Below are positions 47,216-57,716 of a stretch of DNA of 64,000 nucleotides, one piece after another. The DNA lies in contig QANZ01000256.1 in NCBI GenBank assembly GCA_003254925.1, positions 1,220-65,219 of the forward strand. The letters run 5' to 3'. Each line of letters begins with the position of its first letter. Within the stretch, counting starts at the first letter, position 1. The notes under the pieces are model-generated. The model was not told the DNA's origin, searched no databases, and saw only the letters and a program-made list of their open reading frames with translations. The translations under genes and the position numbers were made by a program. The stretch is from Chamaecrista fasciculata. Its lineage: Eukaryota; Streptophyta; Magnoliopsida; Fabales; Fabaceae.

Positions 47216-50200
47216 CTTCTGTCTTTCAGCAACTTTCAGTGGTTAAGACACTGAACGAGACTAACTTTGATGACTGGTACGAGTCCCTCAACATGTATCT
47301 GACAATTTCTAAGGATGATTTGGCCATGAGGGAGCCGATGCCAACAGCTATCACTGATGGGTCTAGTGTTGCTGAAAAAACTCATTACAAGTTGTGGCAT
47401 GATTCTAACCGCATTTGTTTGACGGTTATGAAATACACTATTGAGAAGACCATCAGAGATAGCATACCTGAAAAGGACAATGCAGTTGATGCCAACAGCT
47501 ATCACTGATGGGTCTAGTGTTGCTGAAAAAACTCATTACAAGTTGTGGCATGATTCTAACCGCATTTGTTTGACGGTTATGAAATACACTATTGAGAAGA
47601 CCATCAGAGATAGCATACCTGAAAAGGACAATGCAGTTGATGACAATTTCTAAGGATGATTTGGCCATGAGGGAGTCGATGCCAACAGCTATCACTGATG
47701 GGTCTAGTGTTGCTGAAAAAACTCATTACAAGTTGTGGCATGATTCTAACCGCATTTGTTTGACGGTCATGAAGTACACTATTGAGAAGACCATCAGAGA
47801 TAGCATACCTGAAAAGGACAATGCAGTTGATTACTTGAATGCCATATGTGAGAAATTCAAAAAGTTTGATAAGACCCAAAAGACTTATTACCTTTCTCTT
47901 GTGGATAGCACACTTTATGATGGTGTGTCTGGGATAAGAGAGCATGTAATGAAGCTGGTCAACTACTACAATAAGTTGAAGTCTCTGAAGGTTGACTTGG
48001 GTGAAAGCTACCTTGTATTCAAGGTTTTGCAATCTCTTCCGGCTGAGTATTCGGTGTTGAGAACCACTTACAACTCTCTGGAAGCTGAATGGACAGTTGA
48101 TCAATTACTGTCCATAGTGACTCAGGAGGAGGAATCTTTGAAGAAAACCAAGTCACTCACCCATTCTGTCAACAATTTCTCTGCGGGTCCATCTAAAAAG
48201 ACTGATACTGAAAAGGGTAAAGGAAAGAAGAACAAAAACAAGAAGTATTATGGGCCCAAGAAAGACAAAAAGAAAGACAACAAGGGCAAAGGGAACATGA
48301 AGAAGCCTTTTGTGGGTGACTGTTTCTATTGCAAGAAGCCAGGTCATTCCATCTCTGAGTGCTTTAAGTTGAAGAACAAGCGTGAGAAGGAAGGTATTCC
48401 TCTTCATGATACTCCTCTGGCTCTTGTTTGTCTTGAATCCAATAACATTCAAACTTGTTTGGATTCTTGGTGGTTGGATTCTGGGGCTACAGTTCATATG
48501 ACTAATTCCTTGCAGGGGCTCAAGGATCGCAGGACCCCAAGTGAGAGGGAGAGATCCATCATCGGAGTGCAGGGAAGTTCCGCTGCAGTTGAATGTGTTG
48601 GGACCGTTCTTTTGACTTTAGCTTCTAGTCATGAACTTTATCTGTATAATACTGTGTATGTACCCTCCTCTAGGAGGAGTCTTGTTTCCACTTCTATCCT
48701 TGATAGATAGGGATACTCTTTTTGGCAAGGAAGTGGTAAAATTGACATATATCATAACTCTGTTATAGTTGGTACTGCTAATTTGGTGAATGGTCTGTAC
48801 TGTTTGAATTTTAATATTGTGCTTGAATCTTCTTCTGTGTCTGCTTCTGATACTGCTGTTGGGAAAAAGCGTCAGAAGAGAAATGAGAGCTCTTCCATGT
48901 TGTGGCATAGACGCTTGGGACACATTTCCAGGGCTAGACTGGAAAGGATGGTCAAACAGGGCATTTTGCACGATCTAGATTTCTCAGATTTTGACTCTTG
49001 TGTTGATTGTATTAAGGGAAAGTTCCCTGCTAAAGCTAGAAATCAGAAACCTGATAGATCTGAGTATATTCTAGACTTGATCCACACTGATATTAGTGGA
49101 CCAATTTCTCCTGCTACCCTGGGTGATTTTAGATATTTTATCACTTTTATTGATGATCATTCTAGATTTGGTTGGATTGATTTGTTGCGTGAAAAGTCAG
49201 ATGCTTTACATGCCTTTAAGGCTTTCAAAGCTGCCGTTGAGTTGAAAACTGGAAAGAGAATCAAAGCAGTTAGATCTGATAGAGGAGGGGAGTTCTATGG
49301 TAGATATACTGAAATCGGGAGAAATCCTGAGCCTTTTGCTCTATTTTTACAGGAACATGAAATTGAGGCTCAGTACACAATGCCTGGAACTCCACAACAA
49401 AATGGAGTCGCTGAGCGGCGTAATCGGACTTTGTTAGACATGGTCAGGTCTATGATCAGCTACTCCACTTTGCCAGAATTTCTGTGGGGTGATGCCCTTA
49501 AGACAACTGCGTATATCCTGAATCAAGTCTCAAGTAAGTCAGTGGACAAAACACCTTATGAACTTTTCACAGGCCATAAACCCAGTCTTAAACACTTTCG
49601 TGTATGGGGTTGTAGGGCAGAGGTGAGGCGTTATAATCCACAGCTCAAGAAGCTAGATTCCAGGACTGTCACAAGATTCTTTATTGGTTATTGTGCAGGG
49701 TCTAGAGGATGCAGATTTTATTGCCTCGATCACTCGACTAGAGTGATTGAATCTGATAGAGCATTTTATTTTGAGGATGACTCAGACAGTGGGAGTAATG
49801 TACCCAGAGTCATTAATATGCATAATGAGGATACCTCATTACCATTATCATCTCATCCCTCATCGTCTATTGTTCCTGTTTCGATTTTGGATCAGAGAGA
49901 TGAAGATGATATTCTTGTTGAAAACCTGATTGATCCTGTAACTATTCCTGAAAGGGATGAACCAGCTGATTTTTTGAGACGGTCACAGAGAAGCAGAAGG
50001 TGTGCGATTCCTGATGACTACATTGTCTACTTACAAGAATTTGAGTCTGATGCTGTTGATGGCGCAGATCCTAATTCTTTTGAAGAAGCTATGTCTAGCC
50101 CTCATTCAGCTAAATGGTTAGAAGCCATGAATGATGAGATCAAATCAATGTACCACAACGTTGTATGGAAGCTAACTGAGTTGCCTAACGGTTGTAAACC

Positions 50201-51741
50201 AGTTGGATGCAAGTGGGTCTTTAAGACCAAAAGAGGTGCAAAAGGTGAAGTTGAAAGGTACAAAGCTAGACTTGTGGCTAAAGGTTATAATCAGAGAGAA
50301 GGGATTGATTACTCTGAAACTTTCTCTCCTGTATCCTCTAAAGATGCCTTTAGACTTGTCATGACACTTGTTGCATAGTTTGACCTTGAACTTCACCAAA
50401 TGGATGTCAAGACAGCATTTCTGAATGGTGATTTGATTGAGGATGTTTACATGTTGCAGCCAGATGGTTTTTCTGTGACTGGGAAAGAGCACCTAGTGTG
50501 CAAGCTGAACAAATCCATCTATGGACTTAAACAAGCCTCGAGACAGTGGTACTTGAAGTTTGATCAGATAGTCACCTCAATCGGCTTCATTGAAAATTTG
50601 GCTGATCATTGCATTTATTAGAAATTTGATGGAAGCTATTTTGTCATTCTTGTGTTGTATGTTGATGACATACTATTGGCTAGTAACTCGGTATCTATGT
50701 TAAATGATACAAAGCTTGCATTATCTAGCCACTTTGACATGAAAGATCTCGGTGAAGCTTCCTATGTCTTGGGAATTAGAATTCATCGTGATAGATCACG
50801 TGGGATTCTTGGTTTATCTCAAGAAAATTATATTAAACGATTGCTTAAGAAGTTCAATATGCATACTTGTAATCCATGTTCTGCACCTGTTCAAAAAGGT
50901 GAGAAGTTTTCTAGATCATCTTGTCCTAAGGATGATGATTCGAAAACTGCTATGGACAAAGTTCCATATGCTTCCGCTGTTGGCAGTCTCATGTATGCAC
51001 TAGTGTGCACACGTTCTGACATTGGTTATGCTGTTGGTGTGCTTGGCAGGTACTTGAGCAATCTTAGTCTTGAACTTTGTGTATGCTCTTGGACACACAC
51101 ATATTGTTTTACTCATTTTGTTGATGTGTCTTGGTAGGTACTTGAGCAATCCTGGTCCTGATCATTGGAGGGCAGCAAAGAAAGTTATGAGGTACCTCCA
51201 AGGGACAAAGCATTATATGCTTACATACAAGAAATCTGAGCCACTTGAGATAGTGGGATATTCTGACTCTAACTTTGGTTCTTGTGTGGATGATTGCAAA
51301 TCCACTTCTGGATACATCTTTATGATGTCTGGAGGGGCTGTTTCGTGGAAAAGTTGCAAGCAATCAATAACAGCCACCTCAACTATGGAGGCAGAGTATA
51401 TAGCTTGCTATGAGGCCACACGTTAGGCCATATGGTTGAGGAATTTGATATCTGGCATGCGTCTTGTTGATTCTATATCAAAACCCTTAACCATGTATTG
51501 TGATAGCTCATCTCCTGTTAGCTTTTCTCAAAGTCATAGAATTTCGAATCGTACTAAACATTTTGATGTTAAGTATTTGTTTGTTAGAGAAAAGATCTTG
51601 GAATCTCAGATTTGTTTGGTTCACATTCCCGGTGAACATATGCTAGCGGATCCGTTGACTAAAGGTTTGCCCTTTGGGGTCTTCAAAGGTCATGTTGCCC
51701 ATATGGGTGTTGTTGAGAACCTTGATGTAGCCTTAGTCTAG
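47216..51741 (+). pseudogene. Copia gag-pol polyprotein region, interrupted
   Basis: The gag start (LNETNFDDWYESLNMYL) is followed by tandem duplications. The zinc knuckle CFYCKKPGHSISEC is at about 48321-48362, protease LDSGATVHM at about 48475, and the integrase HHCC ([10 protein letters not shown]...CVDC) at about 48897. The DDE core includes [15 protein letters not shown] and [17 protein letters not shown] has [12 protein letters not shown] and YVDDILLASN (about 50658), and RNase H has YSDSNFGS and TMEAEYIA. In-frame TAG stops lie at 48708, 50376, 50619 and 51424; an 88 bp insertion at 51050-51137 shifts the frame. Otherwise one frame is open to 51741. The product would be a nucleocapsid plus replication enzymes, but not from this copy as it stands. 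Confidence 0.85.
47300..47829 (+). repeat. Tandem duplications within gag
   Basis: The block beginning 'gatgccaacagctatcactg' occurs at 47337, 47488 and 47678. The offsets are 151 and 190 bp; the third copy also repeats the upstream 'tgacaatttctaaggatgat' segment. The copies are nearly identical, so the duplications are recent. Together they add 341 bp and shift the frame, so the gag N-terminus and the rest are in different frames. Confidence 0.88.
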
Positions 51742-51978
51742 TGGGAGTCTGAGATGTTTTGGCAGGTTATTGTTATATTTGTCTTTTTTTGTGACTTTAT
51801 TGTCGTTTTGTGATCTTTAATATTCAGATACTCAAATCTTTACTTGATATCATTTGTTTCCCTATCGGATTCAATGATATGTATGTTTAGACTAATATGA
51901 TATGCATGTTTGTGTATCCTGTTGTCACTACTCAGCAATATTTTGGTGGATTGATTTAATGATTGACTAATGCTATCC

Positions 51979-51988
51979 AAGTGGGAGA
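51979..51988 (+). promoter_or_regulatory. Polypurine tract
   Basis: AAGTGGGAGA directly before the 3' LTR, where plus-strand DNA synthesis would start. Confidence 0.8.
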
Positions 51989-51989
51989 T

Positions 51990-52689
51990 TGTTGGAATTA
52001 TATAATATTTTGTGGATTAGCATTAATTAATTATTTTATCAATGATTTGTGTTTGTTGATCAAGTGACTAATTTGGTTGATTCTGAATATTTTAGATATG
52101 ATTAAGTTTAAATTGTGGTAATCAGTGATGGGTTTGATTATTCACAAGCTTCACAGGACCAGGCAAAGAATCTCAACTCACGTCCAAAGAGTATTAGCAA
52201 CTATCCCATTAAGTTGCTAATGTTTACAAAGAGCCAATTTATAATGGAGACTATTTTGTTAACTATTTGATTATATTGATAATCTATCTTTTGAACTAAA
52301 ATGTGATGTTGTATTTGTTCAGGAGAAGTTTTGTTATTTTACAATAACTATAGGGGCCCTTTTGCAATTTTATCCAAAACTTGTAAAGTATTGGTTTGTT
52401 TTTAGACAAAACGAGAAAGTTGTTTTTGGATGGTAGAGGTTGCTCTTTTCTTCTCCTGACACACACTCTTTGTCTCCACTCTCTCTATATTGGCATTTTG
52501 GCTCTTAGTGCTTGATCTCTGGAACTCTTTGGATTAGTGGGTTGTTTAAGTTCTTGCTCTTCAATTTCTGCATGACTACACCACCAGGTAAGTTTGTCTA
52601 TCTCCCATGGTTGTTCAAGTTCTTGCTCTTCAATTTCTGCATGACTACACCACCAGGTAAATTTGTCTATCTCCCATCTATGTTTAGCA
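51990..52689 (+). repeat. 3' LTR of the Copia element
   Basis: Same length as the 5' LTR with about nine substitutions seen by eye. One changes the second GTAAGT donor to GTAAAT. Confidence 0.9.
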
Positions 52690-53995
52690 TAATCTTCTTC
52701 AATGGAAAACCTTGCTCTGCAAGTGAACACATTATCTCATCCGATATAAAGGAACCTGTCAAATGAATTGCGGTTAAGCCTTTCAAACTCATCAAAGAAT
52801 TAACAAAATCTGAATTAATTTTCGGCCTATTAGAGGTAGAGTACCCTACATAACCGAGGGATATGGAAGTCAGAGTAGGTCTCTGGCGAATCGCAGAAGA
52901 AATTCCTGCTAAGGTTATTAAATTGCACTTTTGGATTGCGATTTCTCTTAGAAACTCATAGTTCTCACACAGAGAAAGAAGAGATGCATCAGTGATAAAA
53001 CGATTACCAGAGAGATTAAATTTGCGTAGGTCTTTCAGCTTCGTAGCCAATTTCTTGATCCCAAAATCAGTCACAGTACAAGTAAATGGGGAAACATTAC
53101 CCCTAACGTCATCGGGGAAGCTAATGTCAAGCTCCTGAATAGACGAGAAATAATCAGCTATCATAAGCAAATAGTCATCGCTAAGAAATCCAGCTTTAGA
53201 GAATCTCAAAACCCTAAGATTCCGCATCATCGAACCCAGTTCTCGGAGTCCATCGACGAGAAGGGTTGTACTATGGTCGGAAACATCAAGCGAATCGAGA
53301 GCCAAACTAGATCTGGAAATTACACGAAGAACGGGATTGAGGTCGCCGTGGAAGTGAGTGAGATCGATGGATTTGATTGTCGGAAACCTGAGGAAGAGAC
53401 GAGGAAGGAGGGAAATCATGGGGTCGAAGATTGCGAGGGAAGATTGAAAGTGGTTGGTGATTGATCGGAAACAGAACGGTAGTCACGACGGTGGTCGGAG
53501 AGTGATCGGAAAATCAATTCCCAACAGTCATCGGGCAAACCTAACTGGTTTTCTTCTTCTTCTGACATTTTCTGAGAGGGAGAAGAGAATGGAAGGTGAG
53601 AGAAGGAGAAGGAAGGAAAGCAGTGAAAGTTGAAGAATGAGGAGAGAGTGAAGGAGGAGAGTATATAGGATATCGCTAACGGAAAGAGTATCAAACTATC
53701 AATCATGAAAGAAGACGAAGATGAATTTGAGGGATGTTGCTAATTTTGTGGGATATACCAAGAATTTGAAATTCAAAATCCGAATACCCTATTATTTTTA
53801 TTTATATTTTGAAAATATCAAATGCTTTATTAATTTACGGGTAAATTACATTTTGGTACCCTGTGGTTTGACTCTATTTCACTTTAGTACCTTGTGGTTT
53901 GAAACCTGACACTTTGGTACCCTGTGGTATTCTTCATTAACACTTTGGTACCCTTTGGAGCTATTTTGTAATTTTAACCATAAATTTTATGAAAA

Positions 53996-56327
53996 GGCAA
54001 AACACCCTTTCGTGAATGGCCAAAAAAAAAAAACACCATTTCGTGCCCCTAACGTTTGCAATGATTTTCAGTTATGCCTCTAACGTTTCATTTTGTTCAG
54101 GCGGCAATGTGAAACTAACGTTTCAATTATTCCCACAATTTTGACTTAATGCCCATGTGGCAATTTTTTTTATTTATGTGTCATTTTTTTGGTTTGACTT
54201 GAATACGTGGCATGATGACTGGACATTCCTATTTTTTTCCACCGTGACATGATGACTGGATTTACATTTTTCATCATCTTCATTCATTTTAGTCCCAAAT
54301 CCTCAATATAAAATTGTAAAGTGTCCCAAAACTCTTCCAAACATTTCAATTTAGTCCTTAGAAGTATTAAAAACCCTAAAACCTAAACTCTAAACCTTAA
54401 AACTATAAACCCTAAACCCTAAACTCTAAAATTCTAAACCCTAAAACCCTAAACCCTAAAAAATCTAATTTGAGCAATTAGGTCCCTCACCCATTCTTAT
54501 CTCATTATTCTCAATTCCACCTATTTTCATCATCTTCATTCATTTTAGTCCCAAATCCTCAAAATAAAATTGTAAAGTGTCCCAAAACTCTTCCAAACAT
54601 TCTAATTTAGTCCTTAAAAATATTAAAAACCCTAAACCCCAAAACCCAAAACCCCAAAACTCCAAACCCCAAACTTCAAACCCCATATCCCTAAACTCTA
54701 AAACTTATTTTTTTTCTTTAATCTTCATCTTCATCTTCTCTTCTCATACTGAATTTTTTTTTTTGTTTCTAATCTTCATATTTTCCGATTAAAATTTTTG
54801 TTTCTAATTTTCATCTTCATCTTCATCTTCATCTTCATCATTATCATCATCCATCTATGGCCAAAACATTATCATCGTCATCTTCATCCCAACATCATCA
54901 AATTCTCAATTTCAATTTCAATTTCAAATCCATCATCAAGATCATCATCGTGCATCGGCAGTCTCTGGCTCACCATCCTCCAAGCTTCACGGCCATGGCG
55001 GACCCAAGGAAGAGATGGTCGCCGCCGACGAGACGAAGCGCAGAAACTCCGTTGACGAAGACGAAGACAACGTTGGCAAGAGTCGTCAAACATCATCACC
55101 TCCTTGGGATGCCGATGACGAAAGCGAAGAAGAAATGTGAAATGGGAAATCGTCGGCAAGAGTCTTCAAACATCATCTTTTTACTTCCACAGATCTGAAA
55201 TCGGAAGATAATGATGAAGATGATTGATTTGGAGAGAGAGGATGCAATTTGATTTGGAGAAGCAAAGGATGGTTGATTTGGAGAAGCAAAGGATGCAGTT
55301 TGATGACAGATGATGATGGGTCGTGATGGAGAGAAGCAAGTGAGGAGGTAGATGTAGTTGATGGAGATGATGATGGGATTAAATTTGAAGAATGATTTTA
55401 GGGGATTAAATTTCACTTATACGAAGAAGATGAAGATTAGGATTAAAAGAAAATTTAGGGGGTTTAGAGATTAAAAAAACATTAGGGATTTATGTTGAAT
55501 TGGGAAGATAAAGATGAAGATTAAAAAAAATTAAGTTTTAGAGGATTTAGGGATTTATATTTTAGGGTTTAAGGTTTGGGGTTTAGGGTTTAGAGTTTTA
55601 GGGTTTTTAATATTTTTAAAGATTAAATTGGATGAAGATGAAGATTAAAAAAAATCAAGTTTTACGGGTTTAAGGTTTTTAATATTTTTAAGGACTAATT
55701 AGAATGTTTGGAAGAGTTTTGGGACATTTTACAATTTTATTTTGAGGATTTGGGACTAAAATGAATGAAGATGATGAAAAGAGGGGGAATTGAGAATAAT
55801 GAGATAAGAATGGGCGAGGAACCTAATTGCTCAAATTAGATTTTTTAGGGTTTAGGGTTTAGAATTTTAGAGTTTAGGGTTTAGGGTTTATAGTTTTAAG
55901 GTTTAGAGTTTAGGTTTTAGGGTTTTTAATACTTTTAATGACTAAATTGAAATGTTTGGAAGAGTTTTGAGACACTTTACAATTTTATTTTGAGGATTTG
56001 GGACTAAAATGAATGAAGATGATGAAAAATGTAAATCCAGAGACTGATTTGCTAGTTTACTCAATTTTTATGCTCAAAAATGTAAATCCAGTCATCATGC
56101 CACGGTGGAAAAAAAAATAGGAATGTCCAGTCATCATGTCACGTATTCAAGTCAAACCAAAAAAATGACACATAAGTAAAAAAAATTGCCACATGGGCAT
56201 TGAGTCAAAAGTGGGGGCGTTATTGAAACATTAGTTTCACATTGAGGGCACGCCTGAACAAAATGAAACGTTAGGGGCATAACTGAAAATCACTGCAAAC
56301 GTTAAGGGCACGAAAGGGTGTTTTGCC
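53996..56327. mobile_element. Nested foldback element with captured sequence, 2332 bp
   Basis: Starts GGCAAAACACCCTTTCGTG and ends CACGAAAGGGTGTTTTGCC, an exact terminal inverted repeat that continues inward (gttatgcctctaacgtttca and its inverse). The flanks ttatgaaaa (53987-53995) and ttacaaaaa (56328-56336) match at 7 of 9. The arms hold degenerate telomere-like 'aaaccctaaaccctaaa' runs (54365-54460, and inverted at 55560-55615 and 55845-55925). The centre is GC-richer and codon-like. Confidence 0.78.
54847..55200 (+). pseudogene. Possible captured coding fragment in the nested element
   Basis: A plus-strand reading contains SAVSGSPSSKLHGHGGPKEE, then MVAADETKRRNSVDEDEDN and SSPPWDADDESEEEM before a stop near 55140. 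It is acidic and serine-rich, and its composition and GC content differ from the surrounding repeat. I do not recognise a donor gene. Confidence 0.35.
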
Positions 56328-56628
56328 TTACAAAAATTACATATTGACCCCAAAAAATTTTCAAAAAATTACATATAGGTCCCTAGATACATATTATCTA
56401 GGAACTAAAATGAAAATTTTTAAAAAAATTTGGGGTCAATATGTAACTTTTACAAAATTTGTTATGGTTAAAATTACAAAATAGCTCCAAAAGGTACCAA
56501 AGTATTAATGGAGAATACCACAGGGTACCAAAGTGTCAAGTTTCAAAGCACAGGGTACCAAAGTGTAATTTACCCTTAATTTATTATGTTTCAATCATAA
56601 AGATAATCATCAATAATAATATAATAAT

Positions 56629-57437
56629 GGTCAAATGCCCAAATTGGTCCTAAATGTATGATCTTAAGTTCATTTTGGTTCTAAATATTTCAAAATATTC
56701 AAATTGGTCATAAATATTATCATTTAGTTTCCTTTTAGTTTCAAACTATTTAATAATGTAGTCATTTTTTTTTTCATTTCAAGTTTGAATAAAATGAGTC
56801 TAAAGTTACATGTTGCTTTTAACCGTGTACTTTCTCTATCCAATTGAGACCGTAAGCACATGAGATCAAATCGAATCCTTATTGTGGGTTGTTCATTTAG
56901 AGTTAAATAAGTGAAATTGATCATATCTCTCTTGTTTTAAGTTTGAATGTGACGAGTTTATAATTATGAGTTACTTTATTTTAAAGAGATCTTTTTTTTT
57001 TGTCTAGTTCGGATAATCAGTAAATGAGGTAAGATCGGGCTTGAAAGGGATTTTGAAACCAAATTTTCATAATTTTTTACCTTTTTGTTCCAAACTCATT
57101 TTTGAGTTCGATTTGATCTTATTTGCTGATGTTTCCAACTGGGTAGAAAAACATCTCATTAAGAGTAATCTGTAACTCTGAATTCGTCGTATTCATACAT
57201 AAAATAACATAAATATGATCAACTTTACATGTTTGATTATAAAACAAATAGCCTATTTTCGAAACACAATTTGAACTTGTTTGCTAACATTTTCAACTGA
57301 ATAGAGTAAATACTCGTCAATAGAAACACATTGCTGGACTTGTTTTTGATAAACAAAAATAACTTTGGATTTGTCACATTTGAACATGAAACTAAATAAC
57401 AATATTTACTATTTAGGACCGATTTGAACATTTAACC
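56629..57437. mobile_element. Foldback element, about 809 bp
   Basis: The left end (ggtcaaatgcccaaattggtcc) and the right end (the inverse of ggttaaatgttcaaatcggtcc) form diverged inverted repeats. No clear target duplication; probably old. Confidence 0.55.
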
Positions 57438-57707
57438 TAAAATATTTTTTAAAAAAATCAAAAATTGAAAATTAAATCAATTTTTATAATTTTACAAATT
57501 TTAAAATATCTTAATTGGTCCTAAATGTTTGACACTGCCACCATCAACATCACCTCGAGGCGTTGGGTTGCGTAGTCTGTAAGAATCACATTTTTGTGAA
57601 TTAATTCTAATTCTGATCAGAGCAAAAAAAGAAACTGTAGAAGAAAGGAAACTTGAGAAAATTAATGAAAACTCGTTTGTAAGCAACATTAATTCGGAGG
57701 ATCATAG
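57438..57707. other. Intergenic, nothing recognised
   Basis: Short AT-rich spacer between two elements. Confidence 0.45.
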
Positions 57708-57716
57708 AAAAAGGAA

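Larger units (their letters stand above)
45287..52689 (+). mobile_element. Ty1/Copia LTR retrotransposon, 7.4 kb
   Basis: It has two LTRs of 700 bp (45287-45986 and 51990-52689), a primer-binding site, a leader, a gag-pol region in Copia order (protease, integrase, reverse transcriptase, RNase H) and a polypurine tract. It is inserted antisense within the coding sequence of an F-box/LRR gene. The flanking 5 bp are taatt (45282-45286) and taatc (52690-52694), a target duplication with one mismatch. I count about nine LTR differences in 700 bp, so the insertion is fairly young. Four internal stops, a gag duplication and an 88 bp insertion indicate that this copy is not autonomous. Confidence 0.93.
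44455..53568 (-). pseudogene. F-box/LRR-repeat protein gene, split by a Copia element
   Basis: The minus strand starts at ATG 53568 with the F-box (MSEEEENQLGLPDDCWELIF). A small deletion near 53470 shifts the frame, so the helix that should continue SVS...SKRF is lost and the reading resumes as FRSITNHFQ, FDPMISLLPRLFLRFPTI. LRR units follow (LRKFNLSGNRFITDASLLSL and others) to 52690, where the Copia element is inserted mid-codon-block. The LRRs resume at 45286 (LSKYQSVQYLDLQHNEFL) to an in-frame TAG at 45013-45015, then continue (FASVCPNLEYLDLNCCYNIS) to the stop at 44455. The family resembles plant FBL-type SCF substrate receptors. Three independent lesions make it dead. Confidence 0.78.
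53839..56575. mobile_element. GGGTAAATTAC-type foldback, host of a nested element
   Basis: Starts GGGTAAATTACATTTTGGTA and ends in the inverse (caaagtgtaatttaccc). The flanks ttaatttac (53830-53838) and ttaatttat (56576-56584) match at 8 of 9 bases. Without the insert at 53996-56327 it would be a short element like 30999-31329, with which it shares the interior. Confidence 0.8.

Noticed and set aside
48708..51426. Amber codons as programmed readthrough
   Set aside because: Four TAGs spread through protease, RT and RNase H regions do not fit a regulated readthrough site, and other lesions are present.
54365..54460. True interstitial telomere
   Set aside because: The repeats are degenerate, short and mirrored in the other arm of a transposable element.
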